Assembly: GCF_008933165.1 (NCBI RefSeq)
Contig: NZ_WBVQ01000002.1
Location: forward strand, 1,077,569-1,141,568
DNA length: 64,000 nucleotides
Origin: Phaeocystidibacter marisrubri
Lineage (GTDB): Bacteria; Bacteroidota; Bacteroidia; Flavobacteriales; Schleiferiaceae
Direction of reading: 5' to 3'
Shown: piece by piece, positions 51,590 to 63,786 of the stretch
Layout: each line of letters begins with the position of its first letter
Position numbering within the stretch: the first letter of the stretch is position 1
The notes under the pieces: generated by a model
The model's input: the letters and a program-made list of their open reading frames with translations, nothing else
Databases searched by the model: none
What the model was told of the DNA's origin: nothing
Translations under genes and position numbers: made by a program

Positions 51590-53116
51590 TTACGCTAAGT
51601 CAGAAAGGGTCTTATTCATGCGGCGAAGGGTTTCTTCCTTGCCCAATACTTCCATCATGTCAAATGCAGAAGGTCCGGTCATGGTTCCCGTAATGGAAAT
51701 ACGAAGAACAGGTCCTGCCTGACCAAAGCCAATTCCGTTGTCGTTCAAGTAGGCTTTAAAGATGGCCTCTAGATTTGCAGAAGAGAATTCTTCAACATCA
51801 AATGCTTCGATCAATGCACGGACAATTGCCGCAGACTCTTCGCCTTTCCACTTCTTTTTAACAGATGATTCGTCGTAGCCTCTTGGTTCATGGAAGAGGA
51901 AATGACCTTCTTCGTAGATATCTTCAACAAATACAGCACGCTCTTTTACCAATTCGATGATGCGCTCTAAAATGCTTCTCTCTGGAACGGCAACACCTTT
52001 CGCTTCAAGTACTGGGATTAGCATATCTGCCAATTCCGCGTCTGTGTGCTTGCGCAAGTATTGTTGATTGTACCACTTCGCTTTTTCGAAATCGAATTTT
52101 GCACCACTCTTACTCACTTTTGCAATGGTGAAGGTATCCACTAGCTCTTCAAGCGTAAACAACTCGCGGTTATCACCGGGATTCCAACCCAAAAAGGCTA
52201 GCATGTTGATGAAGGCTTCAGGGAAGAAGCCTTGCTCGCGATAGCCCATGGCGGTCTCACCGGTCTCCTTATTCTCCCAACGAAGTGGGAATACAGGAAA
52301 GCCCAAGCGGTCGCCATCTCGCTTGCTCAGTTTGCCATTTCCATCCGGACGCAAAAGCAATGGAAGGTGAGCAAACTTAGGCGCTTCCCATCCAAAGAAT
52401 TCATACATCAAGATGTGAAGAGGCGCAGAAGGCAACCACTCTTCTCCACGAATCACGTGCGTGATTTCCATGGTGTGATCGTCTACAATATTGGCCAAGT
52501 GATAAGTCGGCATGCCATCCGCCTTCAACAAGATCTTGTCGTCCATGTTGGCGGTATCTACACTCACCCAACCGCGAATCATATCTTCAAACTTCACTTC
52601 GTGGTTGCGAGGAAGCTTGATGCGAATGGTATATGGGTCGCCATTTTCAAGGCGACGTTGAACTTCCTCAGCCGGTAAGGTGAGAGAGTTCTTCATGCTG
52701 TTACGTGTGATGTGGTTGTATTGGAAATTCGCATTTCCCGCTTCCTTTGCACGTTCACGTACAGCCTCCAATTCTTCTGAAGTATCAAATGCATAGTATG
52801 CCAAATCCTTTGCGATCAGATCTTCTGCATACTGACGGTACATCGGCTTGCGCTCACTTTGACGATAAGGCTCGTGTGGACCTCCAACGGAAATTCCTTC
52901 GTCTGGAGAAATTCCACACCACTTAAGTGAATCAACAATGTATTGCTCTGCGCCTGGCACAAATCGAGTTTGGTCGGTGTCCTCAAGACGAAGAACAAAT
53001 GTTCCTCCTAACTTTTTGGCAAACAGGTAGTTGTACAAAGCTGTACGAACTCCTCCCATGTGCAAAGGACCGGTTGGACTTGGCGCAAAACGTACGCGAA
53101 CTGGTGTATCGCTCAT
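51590..53116 (-). CDS. gltX: Glutamyl-tRNA synthetase
   Basis: 508 aa class I synthetase that charges tRNA-Glu. HIGH-type motif in FAPSPTGPLHMGG and KMSKS-type motif KLSKRDG are present; the C-terminal anticodon-binding domain is complete. ATG 53116 (MSDTPVRVRFAPSPTG) is chosen over an ATG 24 bp upstream because a perfect -7 lies 22 bp before it. HipA kinases target GltX, and a HipA-type locus lies in this window, though HipT-like kinases may prefer other targets. Confidence 0.95.
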   Translation of the reverse strand: MSDTPVRVRFAPSPTGPLHMGGVRTALYNYLFAKKLGGTFVLRLEDTDQTRFVPGAEQYIVDSLKWCGISPDEGISVGGPHEPYRQSERKPMYRQYAEDLIAKDLAYYAFDTSEELEAVRERAKEAGNANFQYNHITRNSMKNSLTLPAEEVQRRLENGDPYTIRIKLPRNHEVKFEDMIRGWVSVDTANMDDKILLKADGMPTYHLANIVDDHTMEITHVIRGEEWLPSAPLHILMYEFFGWEAPKFAHLPLLLRPDGNGKLSKRDGDRLGFPVFPLRWENKETGETAMGYREQGFFPEAFINMLAFLGWNPGDNRELFTLEELVDTFTIAKVSKSGAKFDFEKAKWYNQQYLRKHTDAELADMLIPVLEAKGVAVPERSILERIIELVKERAVFVEDIYEEGHFLFHEPRGYDESSVKKKWKGEESAAIVRALIEAFDVEEFSSANLEAIFKAYLNDNGIGFGQAGPVLRISITGTMTGPSAFDMMEVLGKEETLRRMNKTLSDLA

Positions 53117-53137
53117 AACTAATGCAATTTGAGGCCG

Positions 53138-53145
53138 CAAAAATA
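53138..53145 (-). promoter_or_regulatory. -7 element of gltX-folB
   Basis: TATTTTTG on the minus strand matches TAnnTTTG fully, 21 bp before the ATG. Confidence 0.65.
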
Positions 53146-53189
53146 GGGATTATTTAGGGGTTTTAAGGAGCTATTGACGGTTAGCTACT

Positions 53190-53700
53190 TGCTGTTATCC
53201 AACATCGGTCACCCGTCACCAAACATTCAACTCCCCCAATGCCCACGCGAAAGGATTCGCGCGGTAGAAAGGAACTGTAGGTCTCAGCTGTCGTCCGTCA
53301 TCCGTCATCCAACCCCGTAAACCTCTAAAACTCCTCAAACCCAAAACACACTTCCCATACCCACGCGAAAGGATTCGCGCGGCAGAAAGGAACTGTAAGT
53401 CTCATCTGTCACCCATCATCCAACCCCGTAAACCTCTAAAACCTCTAAAACCCAAAACATACTTCCCCATACCCACGCGAAAGGATTCGCGCGGCAGAAA
53501 GGAACTGTAAGTCTCATCTGTCACCCGTCATCCGTCACCCAACCCCGTAAACCTCTAAAACCTCTAAAACCCAAAACATACTTCCCCATACCCACGCGAA
53601 AGGATTCGCGCGGTAGATGGGATCTATATATTCTCATCCAACTCCCGTCATCCAGCATCCGTCACCAAACATCCAACTCCTTAAACCCCTCAAACCCCCA
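53190..53700 (+). repeat. Array of 112-119-bp repeats between gltX and lysS
   Basis: The hairpin core CCCACGCGAAAGGATTCGCG (CGCGAA/TTCGCG stem) starts at 53242, 53360, 53472 and 53591, so spacing is 118, 112 and 119 bp. Around it each unit has AGAAAGGAACTGTA, a GTCACCC/GTCATCC run, and CCGTAAACCTCTAAAAC blocks. Outer edges (53190-53240, 53630-53700) carry only the GTCACC/CATCC and AAACCCC vocabulary also seen before paaZ. No reading frame is conserved. Confidence 0.85.
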
Positions 53701-53723
53701 CCCCATTAACCGTTTAAAATCTG

Positions 53724-53731
53724 TACCTTTG
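53724..53731 (+). promoter_or_regulatory. -7 element of lysS
   Basis: TACCTTTG, a perfect TAnnTTTG match, 31 bp before the ATG and directly after the repeat array. Confidence 0.65.
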
Positions 53732-53762
53732 CGCGACTTTTAAAACACTAAGTTTTATTCAC

Positions 53763-55484
53763 ATGGCGCGTATTTTAAGTGAGCAGGAAAGATTTCGTCG
53801 CGAAGCGATGACTAAACTCCGCAGCATGGGCATTGAACCTTATCCAGCAGCGGAATATCCAGTTACACATAAATCGAAACAGGTCATCGCAGACTTCAAT
53901 GCAGATGAAAACTCCGTTGGGGAGGTTTGTCTAGCAGGTCGTTTGATGACGAAACGCGTTATGGGTAAAGCCTCTTTCGGTGTTCTTCAAGATACGGATG
54001 ATCGCATTCAGGTATATGTGAACCGCGATGAGCTTTGTCCAGGTGATGACAAGACGATGTACAATGACGTCTTCAAAAAGTTGTTGGATATCGGTGATTT
54101 CATCGGGGTGAAAGGAACACTTTTCCGCACTCAGACTGGTGAAGTTTCCGTGTTGGTAAAAGAGCTAACTGTATTGAGTAAAGCACTTCGTCCGCTACCG
54201 GTTGTAAAAACCGACGCAGATGGCAATATACACGATGCATTCTCTGACCCCGAGTTGCGCTATCGTCAGCGTTATGTTGATTTAGTGGTAAATCCGGAGG
54301 TTCGCGACATCTTTGTGAAGCGTACCAAGATCATTAACACCATGCGCCGAATCTTTGATCGCGCAGGGTATTTTGAAGTGGAAACGCCAATTCTACAGCC
54401 TATTCCTGGTGGTGCTGCGGCTCGCCCGTTTATTACACACCACAACGCTTTGGACATGCCGCTCTACTTGCGAATTGCCAATGAGCTCTACTTGAAGCGT
54501 CTCATCGTTGGTGGATTTGAAGGGGTGTATGAGTTTGCTAAAGACTTCAGAAATGAGGGAATGGACCGCACTCACAATCCAGAGTTTACCGTGATGGAAA
54601 TTTATGTAGCCTACAAGGACTACAACTGGATGATGAACTTTGTGGAGAACATGCTCCAAGAAGTGGTTGAAAACGTTACCGACGGCAAAACGGAAGTTAC
54701 GCTAGGTGAAAACACCATCAGCTTTAAAGCTCCTTTTGCTCGCGTTCCTATCTTGAAGGCCATTGAAGACCACACTGGTCATCAATTGATCGATAAAAAC
54801 GAAAGTGAAATTCGCACTATTGCCGCAAGCTTAGGCTTAGAGGTGGACGAAACAATGGGTAAGGGAAAACTCATTGACGAGATTTTTGGAGAGTTCTGTG
54901 AGAAGCACTACATCCAACCGACGTTCATTACAGACTACCCGGTTGAAATGTCACCGCTTTGTAAAAAACACCGCGAAGACCCTCGCCTAACCGAGCGTTT
55001 CGAATTGATGGTGAACGGCAAAGAAGTGGCCAATGCATATTCGGAATTGAACGATCCTATCGATCAACGCGAACGCTTTGAAGACCAGCTAAACCTCAGT
55101 AAAAAAGGCGATGATGAAGCCATGTTCATTGATCAAGACTTTTTGAGAGCCTTGGAATACGGTATGCCTCCAACTTCAGGTTTGGGTATTGGTATCGACC
55201 GCCTTACAATGATGCTCACTAACCAAGCGAGTATTCAAGAGGTGTTATTCTTCCCTCAAATGCGTCCTGAGGTGTTCGAAACAGGCCCAAAAACGACAGA
55301 ATTCATCGAAATTGGTGTGCCTGAAGAATGGGCCGAGCACGTGGCTGGGCTCTTTGGTTCGGTGGCCGAAATGCGCGAAAAGAAACCAGGAGCAGTTCAT
55401 CAGCAACTCAGTGGATTGCGCAAAAAACAAAAATTAGAAATCAGCACACTAACTCAAGAAGAAGTGGCTGCTTGGTTTGAATAG
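53763..55484 (+). CDS. lysS: Lysyl-tRNA synthetase, class II
   Basis: 573 aa. The N-terminal OB-fold anticodon domain is followed by the class II core: motif 1 region [21 protein letters not shown], motif 2 [15 protein letters not shown] and motif 3 [13 protein letters not shown]. It charges tRNA-Lys. The protein is about 70 residues longer at the C-terminus than E. coli LysS (ending [27 protein letters not shown]), an extension seen in Bacteroidota homologues. Its own promoter and terminator bracket it. Confidence 0.96.
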   Translation: MARILSEQERFRREAMTKLRSMGIEPYPAAEYPVTHKSKQVIADFNADENSVGEVCLAGRLMTKRVMGKASFGVLQDTDDRIQVYVNRDELCPGDDKTMYNDVFKKLLDIGDFIGVKGTLFRTQTGEVSVLVKELTVLSKALRPLPVVKTDADGNIHDAFSDPELRYRQRYVDLVVNPEVRDIFVKRTKIINTMRRIFDRAGYFEVETPILQPIPGGAAARPFITHHNALDMPLYLRIANELYLKRLIVGGFEGVYEFAKDFRNEGMDRTHNPEFTVMEIYVAYKDYNWMMNFVENMLQEVVENVTDGKTEVTLGENTISFKAPFARVPILKAIEDHTGHQLIDKNESEIRTIAASLGLEVDETMGKGKLIDEIFGEFCEKHYIQPTFITDYPVEMSPLCKKHREDPRLTERFELMVNGKEVANAYSELNDPIDQRERFEDQLNLSKKGDDEAMFIDQDFLRALEYGMPPTSGLGIGIDRLTMMLTNQASIQEVLFFPQMRPEVFETGPKTTEFIEIGVPEEWAEHVAGLFGSVAEMREKKPGAVHQQLSGLRKKQKLEISTLTQEEVAAWFE

Positions 55485-55508
55485 AATTTACCCTTAGGTA
55501 TTGATCAC

Positions 55509-55543
55509 AACGGTGTGAAGGTTCGCTTTCACACCGTTTTTTA
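55509..55543 (+). terminator. Terminator of lysS
   Basis: A perfect 11-bp stem AACGGTGTGAA/TTCACACCGTT with an 8-nt loop, then TTTTATT. As its stem is symmetrical it may also serve the convergent kinase gene. Confidence 0.9.
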
Positions 55544-55560
55544 TTAGTGAGGATGTATGA

Positions 55561-57339
55561 TCATTTTCCTTGACTTCCCTTCACCATTAACTGCTTTTGA
55601 ATCTTCGACAACAACTCCTCTGGATTAAAGGGCTTGCTGACATACTCATTCATTCCAGCTTCAAAGATTTCATTCTGTTCTTCTAACATCGCCGAGGCTG
55701 TTAATGCCAAAATGGGAATACTGGAATGCTGCGATTTGGATTCTCGAATGTACCGCGTCGCCTCTACGCCGTCTAGCTCTGGCATTCGCAAATCCATGAG
55801 AATTAAATCAAAATCTCCCTGTCGCCATCGGTCAATCGCTTCCTTTCCGTCTCGAGCAATCTCAACGTGAGCTCCCCAACCTTCTAGGAACTTTCGACTT
55901 ACTATCGCATTCACGGCATTGTCTTCCGCTACCAGTATTCGAACATCGGTCAACGGATGGGCATCCATTCCATCAACATCCAACAACCCTCTGATCTCAC
56001 TGGGCTCAACCTTGTGGAACATCAATGTAAACTCAAAGGTAGAGCCCTTCCCAACCTGACTCTTCAAGCTGAGTTCACCCCCCATTAAGCGAACGAGCTC
56101 TTTTGAAATGGCAAGTCCTAGGCCTGTTCCCCCATACTTTCTTGTAATGCTCGGATGTGCCTGGATAAAACTGTCAAATATCTTCTCTCGCAATTCTTCG
56201 GGAATTCCAATCCCCGTATCGGTTATCGTAAACGATATCGAACTAAACTCTTCCTCTTCATCAATAGCACAAGTCAGAGAAACCGAACCTCTCTCCGTAA
56301 ACTTCACGGCATTGCTAATCAAGTTATTCAGCACTTGTGTCACACGAGTAACGTCTCCTCTATAACTGGAATGAAATCCACCTTCTGGCAATTCGAGTTT
56401 AAGATTGATTCGCTTTTCTTCAGCCTTCATTTGAAAAGCTGAAAAGACGCTCTCCAGCATACTATTCAGATCAAATGGACTGTCTTCTAAGATGAGTTTT
56501 CCCGCTTCAATCTTGTTGTAATCTAAGACATCATTAATCAGAGAAAGCAGGTTCTCCGCTGAAAACTTGAGGACTTTTAAGTTGTTCTTTTGCTCTGGAC
56601 GAGGGTTCTCTTTCAACAAGATATAACTCATGCCAATCACAGCGTTGAGTGGAGTTCGAATCTCATGACTCATGGTTCCCAAAAACTCCGACTTTGCTCT
56701 ATTTGCGTTGTCTGCCTCAATCTTTAATCGATAGAGTTCTTCTGCTTGCGACTCTAAAGTGGAGTTGAGTTCGCGCAGAGCTTTTCGCTCCGTTTCAAAG
56801 AGGTTTTTAAAGAGGATAATCATTGCGGCGACAAACGACATGATTCCAATGGTGGCAATAATGTGCTCAATTCCGCGCTCTGCATTTCCTATATCGGTAG
56901 TTATCCAATCTGGATTCTCAAACTCGAGGAACACACAGATGAGAAAAGCAATCACCCAAGTCAAGAGAACCAAGAGGTAATATTTGCGGTGAACAACGGT
57001 GATGGATAACACCGCTCCCATGATAAAATACATGGGTATTTCTCCTCGTATTCCATTCAAAAAGAAATAGTACAGCGAGATACTAACTAGACCGAAAGTG
57101 ATAAAAGCAGGCCGAATGATAATACTGAACATACGTCGCCGAGAAAGGACATAGAGGACAATAAACCCGGCAATGATTAAGAGAATAGGAGCTTGAATAA
57201 ACCACGACTGCCCCACTGCTTGCCCTCCAATAAACACGTAGGCGGTAAAAAGCGCGGATACAAAAATAGCGGCATTCAGAATGCGCTGGTTAATCGAATT
57301 GCGTTGTTCTGAACCAACAACTATGTCGAGCAGTTTCAT
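55561..57339 (-). CDS. Hybrid sensor histidine kinase / response regulator
   Basis: 592 aa. Residues about 18-180 hold five to six membrane helices with no large periplasmic sensor. A short coiled linker leads to HisKA (MSHEIRTPLNAV, phospho-acceptor His225), then HATPase_c (NLISNAVKF N box, DTGIGIP, GGTGLGLAI), and a receiver domain with Asp516 in LILMDLRMP. No output domain follows, so it must pass the phosphate on to a partner; none is adjacent. The signal may be a membrane property. A perfect -7 lies 17 bp upstream. Confidence 0.93.
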   Translation of the reverse strand: MKLLDIVVGSEQRNSINQRILNAAIFVSALFTAYVFIGGQAVGQSWFIQAPILLIIAGFIVLYVLSRRRMFSIIIRPAFITFGLVSISLYYFFLNGIRGEIPMYFIMGAVLSITVVHRKYYLLVLLTWVIAFLICVFLEFENPDWITTDIGNAERGIEHIIATIGIMSFVAAMIILFKNLFETERKALRELNSTLESQAEELYRLKIEADNANRAKSEFLGTMSHEIRTPLNAVIGMSYILLKENPRPEQKNNLKVLKFSAENLLSLINDVLDYNKIEAGKLILEDSPFDLNSMLESVFSAFQMKAEEKRINLKLELPEGGFHSSYRGDVTRVTQVLNNLISNAVKFTERGSVSLTCAIDEEEEFSSISFTITDTGIGIPEELREKIFDSFIQAHPSITRKYGGTGLGLAISKELVRLMGGELSLKSQVGKGSTFEFTLMFHKVEPSEIRGLLDVDGMDAHPLTDVRILVAEDNAVNAIVSRKFLEGWGAHVEIARDGKEAIDRWRQGDFDLILMDLRMPELDGVEATRYIRESKSQHSSIPILALTASAMLEEQNEIFEAGMNEYVSKPFNPEELLSKIQKQLMVKGSQGK

Positions 57340-57355
57340 GTATTTACAAGTTACA

Positions 57356-57363
57356 CAAACTTA
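57356..57363 (-). promoter_or_regulatory. -7 element of the hybrid kinase gene
   Basis: TAAGTTTG on the minus strand, a perfect TAnnTTTG match. The divergent thioesterase gene has a weaker TAACTTTA at 57371-57378. Confidence 0.6.
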
Positions 57364-57382
57364 TGCGCATTAACTTTACAGT

Positions 57383-58111
57383 ATGGCATACAAAGACGAA
57401 ACTGTTCATTTATTCACATATCGATTAACAAGTGTTGACATTGGTGCAGATGGAAGAGCAAAGCCTTCTGCCCTGGCAAACGCGCTGCAAGAAGCGGCCC
57501 GAGAGCACGCACATCACTTGGGATGGGGGGTTGAAACCTTGCACGAAAAACAACTCTATTGGGTTTTGTCCCGAATACATGTGGAGATCGAGAAGCGCCC
57601 TAAACACGGATCTATTGTGCAGGTGAAAACGTGGCCTAAAGGCGGATCTGGCCTCTTCGCATGGCGTGATTTTGTGATGGAATTCGAAGGAAATGTGATC
57701 TTACGAGCCACAAGTTCTTGGGCTTTGTTGGATGCAAAGAGAAGTCGTCCTACTCCCATCGAACAACTTTCGGATTTGTTTTCTGATCGAGCCGATCAGC
57801 ATGCGATTGCAACGCCTGCAGAAAAAATCAAACCCATATCTCAGGAGATCAGCAGCGTGAATATCACCCCCGCGTTCACAGACTTGGATGAAATACGTCA
57901 TGTGAACAACACGAAATACCTCGATTGGGCATGGTCGGCCATTACCCCAGAACAGCGCAAACGAACGAAGGGATGGACCGTCAATTATCTTGTAGAAGTA
58001 AAAGAAGGTGAAGACTTAACCCTTACGGTTGGCTCCATTGAATCGGCCATATCCTGCGAGGGAAGAACAAAGAATGGGAAGCATGCGTTTACGGTTGCTT
58101 TTCACCAATAA
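57383..58111 (+). CDS. Acyl-ACP thioesterase
   Basis: 242 aa with the double hot-dog layout of bacterial FatA-type thioesterases: DIGADGRAKPSALANALQEAAREHAHHLGWG, WVLSRIHVEIEKRP, then the second half with LDEIRHVNNTKYLDWAWSAI. The conserved Asn/His pair in RHVNNTKY is the catalytic region. It releases free fatty acids from acyl carrier protein. MutS2 starts 40 bp downstream with its own -7. Confidence 0.85.
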   Translation: MAYKDETVHLFTYRLTSVDIGADGRAKPSALANALQEAAREHAHHLGWGVETLHEKQLYWVLSRIHVEIEKRPKHGSIVQVKTWPKGGSGLFAWRDFVMEFEGNVILRATSSWALLDAKRSRPTPIEQLSDLFSDRADQHAIATPAEKIKPISQEISSVNITPAFTDLDEIRHVNNTKYLDWAWSAITPEQRKRTKGWTVNYLVEVKEGEDLTLTVGSIESAISCEGRTKNGKHAFTVAFHQ

Positions 58112-58138
58112 TCATCATGGAACTATAACCGCCAATAC

Positions 58139-58146
58139 TACCTTTG
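58139..58146 (+). promoter_or_regulatory. -7 element of mutS2
   Basis: TACCTTTG, a perfect TAnnTTTG match ending only 4 bp before the GTG start, so the transcript would be nearly leaderless. Confidence 0.55.
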
Positions 58147-58150
58147 CAGC

Positions 58151-60259
58151 GTGCAAATCTATCCAAGTGATATCATTGAGCATCTGGAATTCACAGATGT
58201 GCGAAAAGCCGTAGCGCATTATGCCGTTACCAAGGAGGGTATTGAGCGATTGCTCGAACTCCACCCCTCTTCCGATCCTCAGGAAATTGAAAACAACCTG
58301 ACGGAAGTGAATGAAGTGCTTTCAGTATACCAAGCAGAAAACAGTGTGCCCGCTCTTTCAGCTGCTGATCTGAAAGACGCATTATCCATGCTTCGCATTA
58401 AAAATGCAGTTCTTGAAGCCGAGCAGTTCTTGGATGTAAAGCAACTGGTTGAAGCCTACAACAATCTGCATCGCTTTTGCGAGAGTCAGAAAGAGCTCCT
58501 ACCTACAGTTGGACTTCGCTTTAGAGCATTCCCACCCAACTTTGAAATTCCAGCAGCCATCGATCGAGTGCTGGAAAGAAATGGAGTAGTGAAAAGCAGC
58601 GCGTCTTCAGAGCTGACCAAAATCCGAACACAACTGTCCAGGAAAAGAACCTCAGCCGATCGAATATTCTACAAGGCGGTTCGCAAGTATGACAGTTTGG
58701 GCTTCTTGGGAGATGTCAACGAAGGTGTGCACGACAACCGCAGAACTATCGGTATTCAAGCCGGCTTCAAGGGCAGAGTGAATGGATTGCTTCACGGCGC
58801 TTCCAACAAACACAGTCTGGTATTTATCGAGCCTGCTGAATGTGTGGAGATCAACAATGAAATAGCCATGTTGATCGATGATGAGAAGCGAGAAGTTCGT
58901 CGTATTCTCAAAGAGCTAACCCAATTGTTAGCCGCCCATCGAGAAGAGCTAAATGCCTTCTCACGTATCATGAGTGAAGTGGATTTTATTCATGCAAAAG
59001 CGAGATATGCCTTGGCCGAAGATGCTTGCCTACCCAACATCAACTATGATGGAGAATGGCAGGTGATCAAAGGTATTAACCCCGTTCTTCGCCATTATCA
59101 CAAGACCAAGAATAGACCGGTTGTACCACTGGATTTAAGCCTAGATCCCGATGCGCGCATTCTAGTGATCTCTGGTCCAAATGCGGGAGGTAAATCTATT
59201 ACGCTCAAAACAGTTGGACTCTTTCAGTTGATGCTCCAAAGCGGCTTGCTCCTTCCCGTACATCCAAAGTCGAGCTTCCCTCTAGTTCATAAGATTTTGG
59301 CTGATATCGGCGACAGTCAGAGTATTGAAAATGAACTGAGTACCTACAGTTCCAAGTTGGAAAAGATGAAGGAGTTTCTTCATACTTCTGACGAAAAAAC
59401 ACTCTTCTTAATCGATGAATTCGGTTCGGGATCTGACCCTGATTTGGGTGCAGTTCTGGCGCAGGTTTTCTTGAAGTCGTTGAACCGAAAACGAGCCTAT
59501 GGAATTGCCACCACGCATTACAACAGCATTAAGTCTCTCGCAGCTTCCTTGCCCGGTGTTGTAAATGGGTCGATGCTCTTCAATGGCGCCACCTTAGAAC
59601 CTGAATACACCCTTCAAATTGGTCAGCCAGGGAGTTCCTACACCTTTGAGGTGGCAGAGCGGGCAGGAATTCCAAAAGGGTTGATCACCTCAGCGAGAAA
59701 ACGCCTGAAAGAAGGGACCCGAGCGTTGGATGAGCTCCTTGTTGAACTTCAGAAAGAACGTCATGCACTGGGAGTTGAAAGAGCCGAAACGGCGCAGCGT
59801 TTAGAGGAACTTGAAGCGATGAAATTACGCCATACCGCACAGATCAAAAAGTTGGAAGACAAGGTTCAAAAACAGAGTCAGACCAATGCCGATCAAAACG
59901 AGCAACTCATGTGGGGTAAGCGCTTTGAATCCCTAGTGAAAAGCTGGAACAAAAGCACCAACAATCAACAGCGAAAGGCCGTTGTAGATCGGTTCAAGCA
60001 AATGTTATCCGATCGAGGAGGAGAGGTGAAAAAAGTAGAAAAGAAGAACCTGAGCAAAGCCAAGAAGAAACAGCTGGCACTCCTCAAGAAACTTACGTCA
60101 GAACCGGTAAAGGTGGGCGATAAAGTAAAGCTCATCAATAGCAAACAGTCGGGACAAATTGTTGAAATCAAAAAAGACAAGTATGTAATTGCATACGACA
60201 ATGGCATTTCAACGACCACGGAAAGAGACAAGTTTATCTTGGCAAATCGGAGACTTTAA
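58151..60259 (+). CDS. mutS2: MutS2-family protein without Smr domain
   Basis: 702 aa from GTG 58151. Core and lever regions lead to the ABC ATPase: Walker A GPNAGGKS (342-349, Lys348), Walker B LFLIDEFGSGSDP, and the signature region NELSTYSSKLEKM. A coiled coil (about 520-600) and a KOW-like end (VGDKVKLINSKQSGQIVEIKKDKYVIAYDNG) follow. The C-terminal Smr nuclease domain of B. subtilis MutS2 (785 aa) is absent. MutS2 limits recombination and rescues collided ribosomes; without Smr this version can probably bind and split but not cut. Confidence 0.9.
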   Translation: MQIYPSDIIEHLEFTDVRKAVAHYAVTKEGIERLLELHPSSDPQEIENNLTEVNEVLSVYQAENSVPALSAADLKDALSMLRIKNAVLEAEQFLDVKQLVEAYNNLHRFCESQKELLPTVGLRFRAFPPNFEIPAAIDRVLERNGVVKSSASSELTKIRTQLSRKRTSADRIFYKAVRKYDSLGFLGDVNEGVHDNRRTIGIQAGFKGRVNGLLHGASNKHSLVFIEPAECVEINNEIAMLIDDEKREVRRILKELTQLLAAHREELNAFSRIMSEVDFIHAKARYALAEDACLPNINYDGEWQVIKGINPVLRHYHKTKNRPVVPLDLSLDPDARILVISGPNAGGKSITLKTVGLFQLMLQSGLLLPVHPKSSFPLVHKILADIGDSQSIENELSTYSSKLEKMKEFLHTSDEKTLFLIDEFGSGSDPDLGAVLAQVFLKSLNRKRAYGIATTHYNSIKSLAASLPGVVNGSMLFNGATLEPEYTLQIGQPGSSYTFEVAERAGIPKGLITSARKRLKEGTRALDELLVELQKERHALGVERAETAQRLEELEAMKLRHTAQIKKLEDKVQKQSQTNADQNEQLMWGKRFESLVKSWNKSTNNQQRKAVVDRFKQMLSDRGGEVKKVEKKNLSKAKKKQLALLKKLTSEPVKVGDKVKLINSKQSGQIVEIKKDKYVIAYDNGISTTTERDKFILANRRL

Positions 60260-60314
60260 TCCTGTGTGACGCGCCTCACCGAACTTCCATAAGAATCGCC
60301 TGACCTTTGCACCC

Positions 60315-61085
60315 ATGGATTGGATAGAACTATTGGGTTATGTGGCAGCCATTGCCACTGGTTTTGTGCTCGGGGCTGTCGGTAGTGGAGGAAGTATTAT
60401 GGCATTGCCTGTTCTGATGTACGTGTTCGGAATTCCGGCCACCGAAGCCACTTCCTATTCGCTTTTCATTGTTGGAATGACGGCCATAACGGGTACGCTC
60501 CGCGCTCATAAGAAAGGAGAACTCCATATTCCCGTGGCTTTTAAATTCGGACTTCCCATGATGTTGGCGGTTATACTCTCCCGCAGTCTGATCCTTCCCA
60601 ATATCCCCGCTTCCTTTGGAGATTTCAGCAGAGACCGAGTGCTCACGCTGCTCTTCGCACTAATTATGCTAGGTGCTGCCCGAGCCCTATGGAGAGGCAG
60701 AAGTGATTCCGATGGCAGCGTTCGCCCCGCATGGCTTGTCATTGCTCAGGGATTTGGCACAGGTATTCTTACTGGACTAGTAGGTGCTGGTGGAGGGTTT
60801 ATCATTGTTCCAGCGCTAGTGTTGGGACTCAAACTGCCCATGAGGTTCGCCGTAGGAACCTCACTCGCAATTATTGCGGTCAATTCTGGTTTTGGATTTG
60901 CCGCGGATGTTGTTCGAGGATTCGTAGACATCAACTGGACGTTGCTACTCACTTTTGCCAGTTTAAGCATTCTAGGTCTTTTTGTGGGATCTCGTGTCGC
61001 CTCCTCGCTTCCTCAAAAAACCACGAAGCGCGCCTTTGCCGTGCTTGTAGCCGTATTGGCCTTGATTATGCTCTTTGCGGGGTAA
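60315..61085 (+). CDS. TauE/SafE family sulfite exporter-like permease
   Basis: 256 aa with about eight hydrophobic segments in two similar halves, each opening with the family motif: VAAIATGFVLGAVGSGGSIMALPVLMYVFG and GFGTGILTGLVGAGGGFIIVPALVLGLKLP. Members export sulfite, sulfoacetate or other organic anions. No sulfur genes are adjacent, so the substrate stays open. A near -7 (TGACCTTTG) overlaps 60301-60309. Confidence 0.88.
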   Translation: MDWIELLGYVAAIATGFVLGAVGSGGSIMALPVLMYVFGIPATEATSYSLFIVGMTAITGTLRAHKKGELHIPVAFKFGLPMMLAVILSRSLILPNIPASFGDFSRDRVLTLLFALIMLGAARALWRGRSDSDGSVRPAWLVIAQGFGTGILTGLVGAGGGFIIVPALVLGLKLPMRFAVGTSLAIIAVNSGFGFAADVVRGFVDINWTLLLTFASLSILGLFVGSRVASSLPQKTTKRAFAVLVAVLALIMLFAG

Positions 61086-61269
61086 TCATCAAAAAGCCTG
61101 TTGCTCTTCCTTCTTCTTTACTGATAATCAAACCAATATAAAATAACCATTTCAACATCGTTTCAAATCGACAACGTCTATGTGATGTTAAATCTCATCT
61201 ACTGAATACATAAGAAATTTGTAGCATCCAAAATATGGGTGAATCCTACAATCACCAGAAGGTGAGTAA

Positions 61270-63564
<2,295 letters not shown>

Positions 63565-63580
63565 GGATGAGGATAGGTTT

Positions 63581-63630
63581 GGGTGACGGGTGACAGGTGT
63601 TGGGTGTCAGATGACGGGTGTCTGACACCC
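63581..63630 (+). repeat. GTCACCC-family repeat with hairpin after katG
   Basis: GGGTGACGGGTGACAGG is followed by GGGTGTCAGA (63602-63611) and its complement TCTGACACCC (63621-63630) around 9 nt. No T run follows. Same vocabulary as 21600-21652. The rest of 63565-63786 shows nothing else. Confidence 0.6.
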
Positions 63631-63786
63631 AAAATCCTGGGAATATTGTGCTACTTGTTTATCTATTCATCTCGCAATTTTAGACTCGAATTGAGGCTTA
63701 AATGAAAAGCTCGGTGTAGAAGTGAAATATCTCGAAAACTATTCCCCACCCACACTGTTGTTTAAACATCAATTCAAATCATATTT

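Noticed and set aside
53242-53620. CRISPR-like spaced repeats
   Set aside because: Sequence between the hairpin cores is itself repeated, spacing varies between 112 and 119 bp, and no cas genes are present.
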